The notes under the pieces were generated by a model that had not been told where the DNA came from, did no database searches, and saw only the letters and a program-made list of their open reading frames with translations. From the NCBI GenBank assembly GCA_944326485.1, contig CALVED010000001.1, positions 124,001 through 188,000 of the forward strand: a DNA stretch of 64,000 nucleotides. The letters run 5' to 3'. Made by a program: the position numbers and the translations under genes. The stretch is from Candidatus Gastranaerophilales bacterium (lineage in GTDB: Bacteria > Cyanobacteriota > Vampirovibrionia > Gastranaerophilales > Gastranaerophilaceae). Shown piece after piece: positions 35,931 to 44,152 of this stretch (the stretch's first letter is position 1; each line of letters begins with the position of its first letter).

Positions 35931-36893
35931 TTAATTTAGAACATCTTTTATAGCAGAATAAACAATATTAAAAGCTGTTTTAGCCGGTTTTGTATCGGAT
36001 ATTGCATTTAACATCATAAAATCGTGGATAGCACCAATAATTCTAACGCAAGCAACATCAACATTTGCATTATTTAACTTATCTGCAAAATTTTCACCTT
36101 CATTTCTAAGCACATCATTTTCTGCTGTTATAATGAGGGTTTTAGGTAATCCATTTAAAACATCATTTGGAGCAATTAAAGGTTGAGCATAATAATTTTT
36201 AATTTGTTCTTTATCTTGAATATATGCATTCCAAAACCATTCCATGGCCTTTTTTGTAAGCCAGGGGCCGTCTTTAAATTTCTTATAAGACTTTGTATCC
36301 ATTTCATAGCTAAGTGCCGGATATAATAATATCTGCAATAAAATATCAGGTCCTTTTTCTTCTTTTGCCCTAATAGCAGCTGCTGATATCATATTTGCAC
36401 CTGCGCTATCACCAGCCAATATTATTTTATTTGAATCAATATTATAATCATCAGGATTATTATATAGAAAATCCAATGCCGCATATATTTGATTAAACGC
36501 AACAGGAAAAGCCGCTTTCGGAGAATGAGGATATTTTACAAAAGCAACTGCACAATTTGTATTAATTGCTAATTTTTTAATTAATTCATCATGAGTTGTC
36601 TCATCCCCCATAACCCATCCGCCGCCATGAGCATATATTATTAATGGCAATTTAATACCTTTTGTATTATTTGGACGGACAAACCTTAATGAGACATTCC
36701 CATCTAATGGAGTTATTATTTCAGTATCACAAATTTCAGCTGGTATATTTTTATAATCTTTTTCTTGAATAGTTCTTAAAAAGTTTTTAGCCTCATCAAA
36801 AGTTAAATCGTATATTGGTTTAGTGTTTACAGAATTTAATTTCTCAATAAATTGAGCAATTTCGCCATATAAATTATATTTATTATTTTTCAT
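35931..36893 (-). CDS. Alpha/beta hydrolase of the HSL (acetyl-esterase) family
   Basis: The 320-residue cytoplasmic enzyme has the oxyanion-hole motif IYAHGGGWVMGD (near residue 90), the nucleophile elbow ILAGDSAGANM (near 158), an Asp in ITAENDVLRNEG and the catalytic His in GAIHDF near the C-terminus. This set defines the hormone-sensitive-lipase-like carboxylesterase family, which cleaves short-chain esters. Its natural substrate is not predictable. It stands alone, with nothing co-directional next to it. The start has a weak GGAGAAAAT site. Confidence 0.88.
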   Translation of the reverse strand: MKNNKYNLYGEIAQFIEKLNSVNTKPIYDLTFDEAKNFLRTIQEKDYKNIPAEICDTEIITPLDGNVSLRFVRPNNTKGIKLPLIIYAHGGGWVMGDETTHDELIKKLAINTNCAVAFVKYPHSPKAAFPVAFNQIYAALDFLYNNPDDYNIDSNKIILAGDSAGANMISAAAIRAKEEKGPDILLQILLYPALSYEMDTKSYKKFKDGPWLTKKAMEWFWNAYIQDKEQIKNYYAQPLIAPNDVLNGLPKTLIITAENDVLRNEGENFADKLNNANVDVACVRIIGAIHDFMMLNAISDTKPAKTAFNIVYSAIKDVLN

Positions 36894-36999
36894 ATTTTCT
36901 CCAATAATATATTGATTGACGTAAATATATTAATAGAAAGTAATAGAAATGAAATCACCAACAGAAGTATAAGAAATAATATATTTTAAAATTATATAC

Positions 37000-37028
37000 T
37001 TGAATAAAACAATATATTTATGTTAATA
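37000..37028 (+). promoter_or_regulatory. Putative promoter of tRNA-Ser
   Basis: TTGAAT (37000-37005) and TTAATA (37023-37028) are 17 bases apart and end 16 bases before the tRNA. Confidence 0.45.
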
Positions 37029-37044
37029 TTGGAATACTTTGGAA

Positions 37045-37134
37045 GGAGAAGTGGCCGAGTAGGTTTAAGGCGGCACCCTGCTAAGGTGTTGTGTGGAGTA
37101 ATCTGCACCGTGGGTTCGAATCCCACCTTCTCCG
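37045..37134 (+). tRNA. tRNA-Ser (GCT anticodon)
   Basis: The acceptor stem is GGAGAAG (37045-37051) with CTTCTCC (37127-37133) and discriminator G. The anticodon loop CTGCTAA gives GCT. A long variable arm (TTGTGTGGAGTAATCTGCA region) and the T-loop GGTTCGAATCC mark it as a class II serine tRNA. A T-run follows immediately and probably ends the transcript. Confidence 0.95.
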
Positions 37135-37290
37135 TTTTTTATTGCGGTTTTTGATTTTTTCTAATGGTGGAAAGAGAACCCTACAAAACGAAGTTTTGTT
37201 TTAGGTTCGGCGCAAGTGAGCAGAGGCTGTAATAACGGAGGCGTTGAGCCTTCGACATGTAATGCCGTTTATCGCGAACGAGCAAGGAAA

Positions 37291-37331
37291 TCCCACCTTT
37301 TCCGTTTTTTATTGTGCTTTTCGATTTTTAT
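37291..37331 (+). repeat. Partial copy of the tRNA-Ser 3' end and flank
   Basis: TCCCACCTTTTCCGTTTTTTATTG (37291-37314) repeats the tRNA 3' end and its downstream flank at 37121-37144 with one mismatch, 170 bases away. The similarity extends into the following T-rich sequence. The 146 bases between hold a GC-richer stretch (37160-37290) with short inverted pieces but no gene. Confidence 0.8.
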
Positions 37332-37443
37332 AATACAAGCATCAATAACTTTAATAATATTTAATTATTTCGATTTTAATTTAGAACTATTGATTTTTTT
37401 CTTTGATAGAGTAAAAATAAACATATAAAATAAAGGAACTTTC

Positions 37444-37518
37444 ATGTATAGTCAAAACTCAAAAAATCAAGCTTGGTGGAACCTGTTCAAAGGAACAGGC
37501 GTTTTGAGTTGGCGTTAA
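37444..37518 (+). CDS. 24-codon micro-ORF, Trp-rich, YqzL-like or leader peptide
   Basis: AAAGGAACTTTC precedes the ATG. The peptide reads MYSQNSKNQAWWNLFKGTGV plus LSWR. The W-x-x-F-x-x-T-G core resembles the YqzL small-protein family. The same DNA can form a hairpin (37482-37488 with 37493-37499) inside the frame, and a terminator follows at 37545-37574. It may be a genuine small protein with its own terminator, or a leader peptide in an attenuator before the gene at 37604. The evidence is the frame, the ribosome binding site and the hairpins only. Confidence 0.55.
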   Translation: MYSQNSKNQAWWNLFKGTGVLSWR

Positions 37519-37544
37519 TTTGAATAACTTAAAATTTATGTTTA

Positions 37545-37574
37545 GCCTGTTTCTTATGAAGCAGGCTATTTTTT
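37545..37574 (+). terminator. Rho-independent terminator after the micro-ORF
   Basis: GCCTGTTTC (37545-37553) pairs with GAAGCAGGC (37558-37566), loop TTAT, followed by TATTTTTT. It lies 30 bases before the start of the next gene. Confidence 0.8.
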
Positions 37575-37603
37575 GTATTCAGATTAATTAAGAGGAAAAA
37601 ACA

Positions 37604-38839
37604 ATGAAAGTAGAAAATATAGGATTAGGATTAAACCTTGCAAAAAAATTTATATCATTACAAGAAGGCGGTGCAGGATTATCGCACATGCGATTTATTC
37701 AAGACAGTGCAACAGGGCTTTTACCAAAAGCTATTTTTGCACGTTCTAAAGCAGATTTAGTTGAAAACAGTTTTCTTGAACTTGCAGAATCTGCACTTGT
37801 ATATTATGGCCCCGGTCTTCTTGGCGAAGGAATTTTTCGTAAAATATACAGTAAAAACCTTCCGAATAATTTAAAAAATAAAATAGCTACACCTGCTGTT
37901 GATTTACTAAAAAACAAATCTGTTGATAATAAAAAAATTCTTCCCATAAAAGCAGCAATTGCTCTAAGTAGTTTATCTATTCCACTTGTTGAATATTCAC
38001 TAAATTACATAAAAAATTTATTAACACTAAAAATGTTCAAACAAGGTGATTTTAATGACATAGCAAAACTTGATAAAAATAAAGCTGTTAATACAAAGAA
38101 AAATGCCGATGTAGAAAAAAGTGCAAAAAAGCATATTATTGCTTCATCTGCTATTTTTGCAGCCTGCCTTGGTGCAAGCGCTTTATTATATAAAAAAGGC
38201 GAAAATTCAAAAGCACTCCAGAATTTTTCAGAATTCATCCTAGCACCTGGAAACAAACTAAAAAATCAGAAATTAAAAGATTTTACAAACAAATATTTTA
38301 GTATTGATTTTGCAAACAATAATAACAAGCTTACAATGAGTAAAGGTCAATTAACCTCTTGCGTAGCAATAGGAGCTCTTGGTTATTTTGGCGCGGCGAA
38401 AGACAGAGGCAAGCAAAATTTTCTTGAAGTTCTATACAGAATGCCAATTGTTGGATTTTACATTATTTGCGGTAACGAATTGTTGGAAAAAGGATTTAAA
38501 AAAATGCTTGTAAAAGCAGGAAAATGCAAAGAAACTATTGGAAAAAATCTTGAAGTACCGGCTTTAAAAGATTTAGGTGCATTAGCCGAAAAACTGCAAA
38601 AAGAAAAAGGCGGTAATTATAATGATATTTATAAAAAATTACTTAAACAAAAAACCTTAATTTCAGGTGTACCTTTTCTTTTTGGTATTGGAGTAATGGG
38701 ATTTTTTGTTGCGGCCGTTTCAAGATACTTCACACAATACAGATATGATAAAGATAAAAAGAATAATAATGAAGAAAAGCAAAACTCTAACTTTTTTATA
38801 AATAATGATACTCCTGAAATTTTTAATAGTTTTTCATAG
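37604..38839 (+). CDS. Hypothetical membrane protein, 411 residues
   Basis: An AGAGGAAAAAAC site precedes the ATG. About four hydrophobic stretches are visible (around 118-135, 180-195, 250-262 with 280-295, and 352-375), separated by long Lys/Asn-rich loops. The C-terminal 30 residues are hydrophilic and Asn-rich (KNNNEEKQNSNFF). I do not recognise the family; its style (small-residue helices, basic loops) fits an inner-membrane protein of unknown role. The upstream micro-ORF and hairpins may control it. A DUF4186 gene follows after 15 bases. Confidence 0.75.
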   Translation: MKVENIGLGLNLAKKFISLQEGGAGLSHMRFIQDSATGLLPKAIFARSKADLVENSFLELAESALVYYGPGLLGEGIFRKIYSKNLPNNLKNKIATPAVDLLKNKSVDNKKILPIKAAIALSSLSIPLVEYSLNYIKNLLTLKMFKQGDFNDIAKLDKNKAVNTKKNADVEKSAKKHIIASSAIFAACLGASALLYKKGENSKALQNFSEFILAPGNKLKNQKLKDFTNKYFSIDFANNNNKLTMSKGQLTSCVAIGALGYFGAAKDRGKQNFLEVLYRMPIVGFYIICGNELLEKGFKKMLVKAGKCKETIGKNLEVPALKDLGALAEKLQKEKGGNYNDIYKKLLKQKTLISGVPFLFGIGVMGFFVAAVSRYFTQYRYDKDKKNNNEEKQNSNFFINNDTPEIFNSFS

Positions 38840-38854
38840 GTATATAATTTATTT

Positions 38855-39196
38855 ATGGATATATTTGATAAACTTTCAAAATCAAAATTTCGAGCTAAAT
38901 TTAAGCTAACACCTAAAGATATTGAGTACATAAAAAATAAAGGACTTGATAAAATTTATTCACATGCCTGCGATTTTATAAGAAAAAGGGTATCTGCAGC
39001 AAATATTGAAAATGACGGAAAACAAACCCCAATGCGAGGACATCCTGTTTTTATAGCACAACACGCAACGGCAACTTGCTGCCGAGGATGTATAGAAAAA
39101 TGGCATAAAATAAAAAGAGGAACAGAACTAACACAAGCACAACAACAATATCTGGTTTCTATAATTATGGAATGGATAAAAAGACAAATGAAATAA
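38855..39196 (+). CDS. DUF4186 family protein
   Basis: The 113-residue protein carries the strongly conserved DGKQTPMRGHPVFIAQHATA block followed by TCCRGCIEKWH, as in the DUF4186 family. It has paired cysteines and several histidines that could bind a metal. The N-terminal helix (LTPKDIEYIKNKGLDKIYSHACDFIRKR) is also typical. No function is established for the family to my knowledge. It is probably co-transcribed with the membrane protein upstream. An intergenic hairpin repeat follows directly. Confidence 0.9.
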   Translation: MDIFDKLSKSKFRAKFKLTPKDIEYIKNKGLDKIYSHACDFIRKRVSAANIENDGKQTPMRGHPVFIAQHATATCCRGCIEKWHKIKRGTELTQAQQQYLVSIIMEWIKRQMK

Positions 39197-39223
39197 TATT
39201 ATAAAACAATAATAATATTATAT

Positions 39224-39405
39224 TGTCCGAGGAAAAATTCACTATAAACTGAAAGTTTGAGTGAATTTTTTTTATAAAACCAACCACAAACCTTGTTTTT
39301 GAGTGAGTTTGTATCCCTAGTAAAACAAAGATGAGCAGTGCTTTTAAAAAGTGAGTACTTTGTTAGCGAGGATGGCTCGCTAACAAAGTACGATACTAGA
39401 TTAAA
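39224..39405 (+). repeat. Intergenic hairpin repeat, copy B
   Basis: This copy shows both structures best. AAAAATTCACT (39233-39243) pairs with AGTGAATTTTT (39260-39270) and is followed by a T-run. GTACTTTGTTAGCGAG (39355-39370) pairs perfectly with CTCGCTAACAAAGTAC (39376-39391) around a five-base loop. Its right end reaches the stop codon of the adjacent radical SAM gene. Confidence 0.9.
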
Positions 39406-40795
39406 TATTTTCATAATATTTTATAATCTCAGAAAAACTAACTTTTAAATCTTCCTGCTCTTTAAAAAATTTGATTACCCTTTTTATAGAATCTATTTTC
39501 ACATCAATCTCATTTTTTGTTCTATATAAATCTATTTCTATATCTTTAATAAAATATTGTTTACACTTTAAAACTAAAGCATTCAGTTCATCTACACTAT
39601 CATTTATACCTTGCATAATCTTATATTGAATTATTATTTTTGAAGAAGATATAGTATCCTTGTTAACTAATTTAGAATATTTTTCTATGTTCCTCCATAT
39701 ATCATTAAACATATCTGTATTTGTTATTTTTTTGTATGTATTTTCTAATGCTGAAAATAAAATAATTTTCAAAATAGTATTACCGTTTTTTAACGATTGT
39801 TCTATATCAGAAGAATATATTTTTGCAGAAGTTTTTATTTCATAACTTTTTTGGATTAGTTCAGTACTTATTTTCTTATTATTAAGGTTTTCTATATAAT
39901 TGAATAATTTTATTGAATTTATGTGTTTATCCTTATAAATTTTATCTTCTATCAACATCCAATTATAATCAAAATTAACGTAAATATTATCACAACCTAC
40001 CTCATCACACTTTTTTAAGAAAGCATTAAATTCATCTATATTATCATTAATACCATCCAAAATTATGTATTTTAAATATACTTTTGCCAGTGGATTAGCT
40101 TTTGCAACTTTTATATACTTTTTTATATTGGACCATACTTTATCATAATATTTAACTCTTTTTATTTTTTCATAAGTTTCTTTTGTTCCAGAATCTACAG
40201 ATATTGTTAAATTAGAATCATATTTTTTTAAAGCATGTTCAATTTCCTTTGAATAAAACATACCGGAACTAGGAAAATCAATATGAAAATTATTTTCTTT
40301 TGCATAATCAACAATCCACCTTAACTCGTGAGAAGGATATTCACTACAATCTCCACCTTCTAAATATATTGTGCCATTTTGTTTTAGTAGTTTTTTTTCC
40401 GCTAATGTTTCTAATAATGGTCTTATATCATATATTTTTCTGGCATTAAGTTCTTTGCGTTTGTTTAAATCACCTTTAGTTGCAACACAATATATACAAT
40501 TACAAGAACATTTTGATCTATTCGCAATTACTATATAATCTATACCAACACTTTCATCCCATTCATCTTCTTTGAAAAAAACACACTTAATACATTGTTC
40601 AGGAATATTTTTATCTGTCTTACAATTTTTTATAAAATCTTCTCTGGCATTTAAATAAACATCTACAAAATCTTTTTCACCATTGTAATCATTATAAAAG
40701 GATTGTTTGGAGCCAACTAGACAATAACAAAATGATAAAGAATTATTTATAACCATTAAGGAAGATATAGCACTTTTACAACACTTAAATCTCAT
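39401..40795 (-). CDS. Radical SAM protein with duplicated half-barrel, paralogue 1
   Basis: I use the ATG at 40795, giving 464 residues and the same MRFKCC start as its neighbour; a TTG two codons earlier is possible. The CSCNCIYC block (96-103) supplies the cluster cysteines C96, C100 and C103 of a CX3CX2C radical SAM site. A GGD (neighbour: GGE) sits near 149. Extra cysteines at 5-6, 23, 25, 58, 68 and 71 suggest an N-terminal auxiliary-cluster domain, SPASM-like but at the wrong end. The segment at about 184-279 recurs in weaker form at 331-425. A peptide-modifying role is inferred from the adjacent YcaO gene. The right end of repeat B overlaps the stop. Confidence 0.8.
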   Translation of the reverse strand: MRFKCCKSAISSLMVINNSLSFCYCLVGSKQSFYNDYNGEKDFVDVYLNAREDFIKNCKTDKNIPEQCIKCVFFKEDEWDESVGIDYIVIANRSKCSCNCIYCVATKGDLNKRKELNARKIYDIRPLLETLAEKKLLKQNGTIYLEGGDCSEYPSHELRWIVDYAKENNFHIDFPSSGMFYSKEIEHALKKYDSNLTISVDSGTKETYEKIKRVKYYDKVWSNIKKYIKVAKANPLAKVYLKYIILDGINDNIDEFNAFLKKCDEVGCDNIYVNFDYNWMLIEDKIYKDKHINSIKLFNYIENLNNKKISTELIQKSYEIKTSAKIYSSDIEQSLKNGNTILKIILFSALENTYKKITNTDMFNDIWRNIEKYSKLVNKDTISSSKIIIQYKIMQGINDSVDELNALVLKCKQYFIKDIEIDLYRTKNEIDVKIDSIKRVIKFFKEQEDLKVSFSEIIKYYENI

Positions 40796-40854
40796 TTTCA
40801 ACTAAATCCTATTCTAAATGTATATTATACAATATTTTTTTATTTAAAAATGCA

Positions 40855-42249
40855 TTATAAATCAATCAATGATGATATTTCTTTAGAAAAATATATATTT
40901 ATGTCATCTTGTCTTTTTAAAAACTTTATATCTTCAATTAGTTTTTTTATTTTTTCATTATCTAAAGTTTCCTGACTATATATATCAATTTCAATATCTT
41001 TTATACTTAAAGATTTACATTTTTCTAATAATGAATTTAATTCAGATTCACTATCATTAATACCCGGCATTAATTTATAAAGAATTTTTATTTGAGAGTA
41101 TGAAGTAGTAACTTTTCCTACAAAATTAGAATATTTCTGAATATTATTCCATATTTCATCATATAAATTGGTATTTGTAATTTTTTGATAAGTACTTTCT
41201 AATCCTGCAAACAAAATAATATAAACAATTGTATTACCTAACTTCAAATCTTCTTCTATATTTTTTGAATATACCCTGGCCGATGTTTTTTTCTCTTGTA
41301 TTTGTAAAAAGACATCTGAATATATTCTTTTATCGTTTAAAGATTGAATATAAAACAATAAATCAGAAACAGCTTTAGGAATCTGATTTATTCTACCCCC
41401 ATCATCTTGAAGCCAATCTAAATCAACAGAAATATCAATATGATTACAATTTATACTATTACATTTATCCATAAATGCTTTAAATTCATCAATATTATCA
41501 TTTACACCACTCAAAATAATATATTTTGCACATACTTTTGCATCCGGATTTTCTTTAGATACTTCAATATAATTTGCAATATTTGACCAAACTTTATCAA
41601 AATATTTAACTCTTTTTATTTTTTCATACATTTCTTTAGTCCCAGAATCAGGAGAAATTAGAATAGAAGCTTTACCTGTTTTAAGTGCATTAGCTATTTC
41701 ATCGGAGAAAAACATACCTGAACTTGCAAATTCAATTTCCCACCCATGTCCAAATGCAAAATTAATTAACCAATTTAATTCCTCTTTCGGATATTCACTA
41801 CATTCACCGCCAGCTACGAAAATTTTGCCATTATCTTTTAATAATTTATTTTCATCTAATTCTTTTAAAACAGGTATTACATCCCAAATTTCTTGTTTAT
41901 TTAAATTTTTTCTTTTTTCAATATTTCCATCCGAAACAACACAGTATATACAATTACAAGAACAATGAGTTCTATTCGCAATTCCGATTAAATCAATACC
42001 TATGTCTACATTCCAATCCGCATCTACGACCAAAGAACAATTTTGACATTGAAAAGGTATATTTACGCCATTTTGACAATTTGCAATAAATTCTTTTCGA
42101 GCTTTAATATATTTTTCTATAAAATTATTTTCACCTTTGTAATTTTGCCAAAACGCAAATTTTCTTTCAGATAATTTAGGGCAAAAAGATAACGCAGTAT
42201 CTGTAATCATAAATGAAGAAATTGAATGTTGACAACATTTAAATCGCAT
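40855..42249 (-). CDS. Radical SAM protein with duplicated half-barrel, paralogue 2
   Basis: This 464-residue paralogue lies 60 bases upstream of the first. It has CSCNCIYC at 96-103 (CX3CX2C: C96, C100, C103) and AGGEC at 146-150 for SAM binding. An N-terminal Cys-rich segment (C5, C6, C23, C58, C68, C71) comes first. ILISPDSGTKEMYEKIKRVK (197-216) with KYIILSGVNDNIDEF in the first unit is echoed by IILFAGLESTYQKITNTNLY (344-363) with YKLMPGINDSESEL in the second, so the second half of the barrel is duplicated. The start has only a weak ribosome binding site. The gene is divergent from the ycaO-like gene after about 150 bases, with a TATAAT in between. Confidence 0.8.
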   Translation of the reverse strand: MRFKCCQHSISSFMITDTALSFCPKLSERKFAFWQNYKGENNFIEKYIKARKEFIANCQNGVNIPFQCQNCSLVVDADWNVDIGIDLIGIANRTHCSCNCIYCVVSDGNIEKRKNLNKQEIWDVIPVLKELDENKLLKDNGKIFVAGGECSEYPKEELNWLINFAFGHGWEIEFASSGMFFSDEIANALKTGKASILISPDSGTKEMYEKIKRVKYFDKVWSNIANYIEVSKENPDAKVCAKYIILSGVNDNIDEFKAFMDKCNSINCNHIDISVDLDWLQDDGGRINQIPKAVSDLLFYIQSLNDKRIYSDVFLQIQEKKTSARVYSKNIEEDLKLGNTIVYIILFAGLESTYQKITNTNLYDEIWNNIQKYSNFVGKVTTSYSQIKILYKLMPGINDSESELNSLLEKCKSLSIKDIEIDIYSQETLDNEKIKKLIEDIKFLKRQDDINIYFSKEISSLIDL

Positions 42250-42343
42250 TTTACTTTAGTTTCTAATTCTACTCCAGTAATTATATCTTAATTTCTACCA
42301 ATTTAAAAGTTATACAATAAAATTAGTCGTCATTCGAAATTTA

Positions 42344-42372
42344 TTGACTTTTATAAAGTGTTCTGATTAAAT
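42344..42372 (+). promoter_or_regulatory. Putative promoter of the ycaO-like gene
   Basis: TTGACT (42344-42349) and TTAAAT (42367-42372) are 17 bases apart, about 32 bases before the ATG at 42404. Confidence 0.5.
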
Positions 42373-42403
42373 CAAATTGTAATAAATATTGGTTGGACAC
42401 AAA

Positions 42404-44152
42404 ATGATATATGATAAGAAAAAAGATTTAACTCCACAGAATACAGTTGAAAATATAAAATCAATTTTACAAGATATAGGTATTCCTCCACTTGAAGAAA
42501 TGTGTATGGAAAGAATCATAAATGATCACGTAACTGAATCTATATTTCTAAAACTTCCTAATGACATGACAGTAACAGCAAATGGGAAAGGAACAAATTA
42601 TGAATATGCATTAGCCAGTGCATATGGCGAATTTATGGAAAGACTAGAAGTTGGCAACTTATTCCCAATAACCCCGCCTGATCAAATTAAAATAACACCT
42701 AAAGAACTTATAAGTAAAGGTTACTTAAATTTTTGGTTCAATGAAGACTTAAAGAAAGTAGAAAAATATGTAAATATTGCAGTAGATGTATGTTGTAATT
42801 ATACAAACTATATTAATAAAGAAGAAAAAACAGCAGAGTTGTTGCCATTCTATCACGTAAATAAAGATGAAATATCCTATATTTCTCCTAATTTGTTACA
42901 ATATACAGGAGGATTCACAGGTAGTTGCGCAGGAAATACGCCATATGAAGCACTTGTGGAAGGTCTTTCTGAAGTATTTGAAAGACACATCATTAGAAAG
43001 GCAATAAAAGAACCTATATCTTTCCCTGACATACCTGAAGAATTTTATTTAAAATATGAATCAATAAAAAGAATTATTGAATATTGCAGGAAATTAGGAT
43101 TTAAAGTTGTTGTAAAAGATGCATCATTAGGCAAAAAATATCCTGTTGCCTGTGCTGTTTTATTGGATGAAAAGACAAATGGATATTACGTTTGGTTTGG
43201 GGCACATCCTTCACTTCCGATTGCAATAGAAAGATGTTTCACTGAAATTTTCCAAGGCGCTGATTTTAGTAATAAAAATTATGTTAATGCTTTATTCAAG
43301 TTTTCCGGAAGAAGAGATAATATAATTCCTGATGCACGTATGGATAATGCTTTCAATCATAGATTCTTAGAGGTAAATGCTGTGTTCTTCTCTAAAAAAC
43401 CGGACTATTTATTTTCATACGACGATTGGAAAGAAAATGAATCAATATCAAATAAAGATTTATTTAAAAATATGATTAAGATATTAACAGATAAAAAAAT
43501 AGATGTATTTATTAGAGATATATCTTTTTTAAATTTTCCTGCATATATAATATGTGTACCAAAATTAATAAGCACATTAAATAATATAGATATATCCTCA
43601 GGAATAGACATAAGAAATAACTATTATAAAACAGTAAGAGTCATTGGGGAAAACATCCCTATAAATTTAACTCCTCAAGAAGTTCTTGACTTTTTTGAGT
43701 ATGCTTTCCACCTACAAATGCTTATGAAAAATGATTATAAAAATTTTGAATTGGTTTATATAATTACCTTACTAAAAACAAAACAATATCAAAAAATATT
43801 AAATATCATTACTCCGTTAAAAAATTCATTTAAGTATTCAAAATATAAAAAGATGTTCTTGTTCTTAAATGATTACATAAATGCAAAATTCCAAAATATT
43901 TACAATATAGAATATGAAAATAATTTATACAAAAAATACGGAAAACATTTTGTTAAAAAACTAATAGAAATATTCGATACGGATGACTCTTTCCAAAATG
44001 CTATTAATATGCTTAAAAAACATAAATTCTATTATTTAAAACATATAACAGAAGAAAATATTAACAGAAAAAAATATATAAGTGAAAAAATCCTTAAAAA
44101 GTATAAAGAAAATACTCCAAATCAAAAATTAGTAAAAAATTTATTTAATTAA
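42404..44152 (+). CDS. YcaO-domain ATPase, E. coli YcaO-like
   Basis: From the ATG at 42404 the protein is 582 residues (a TTG five codons earlier is the alternative). The YcaO core has GKG (61-63), ASAYGEFMERLE (71-82), CAGNT (175-179), EGLSEVFERH (186-195), FGAHPS (265-270) and AIERCFTEIFQG (274-285). These are the ATP- and magnesium-binding elements. The length and the C-terminal helical extension (about 420-582) match E. coli YcaO rather than the azoline cyclodehydratases, and there is no C-terminal PxPxP. YcaO enzymes activate amide backbones with ATP. No E1-like, ocin-ThiF or TfuA partner is adjacent. Divergent to the radical SAM pair. Confidence 0.88.
   Translation: MIYDKKKDLTPQNTVENIKSILQDIGIPPLEEMCMERIINDHVTESIFLKLPNDMTVTANGKGTNYEYALASAYGEFMERLEVGNLFPITPPDQIKITPKELISKGYLNFWFNEDLKKVEKYVNIAVDVCCNYTNYINKEEKTAELLPFYHVNKDEISYISPNLLQYTGGFTGSCAGNTPYEALVEGLSEVFERHIIRKAIKEPISFPDIPEEFYLKYESIKRIIEYCRKLGFKVVVKDASLGKKYPVACAVLLDEKTNGYYVWFGAHPSLPIAIERCFTEIFQGADFSNKNYVNALFKFSGRRDNIIPDARMDNAFNHRFLEVNAVFFSKKPDYLFSYDDWKENESISNKDLFKNMIKILTDKKIDVFIRDISFLNFPAYIICVPKLISTLNNIDISSGIDIRNNYYKTVRVIGENIPINLTPQEVLDFFEYAFHLQMLMKNDYKNFELVYIITLLKTKQYQKILNIITPLKNSFKYSKYKKMFLFLNDYINAKFQNIYNIEYENNLYKKYGKHFVKKLIEIFDTDDSFQNAINMLKKHKFYYLKHITEENINRKKYISEKILKKYKENTPNQKLVKNLFN

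Noticed and set aside
37216-37428. 70-residue frame downstream of tRNA-Ser
   Set aside because: It runs across the tRNA 3'-end duplication and an AT-rich stretch, and codon use and composition look non-coding.
38629-38931. 100-residue minus-strand frame over the end of the membrane protein and start of DUF4186
   Set aside because: Antisense to two better-supported genes and without recognisable features.
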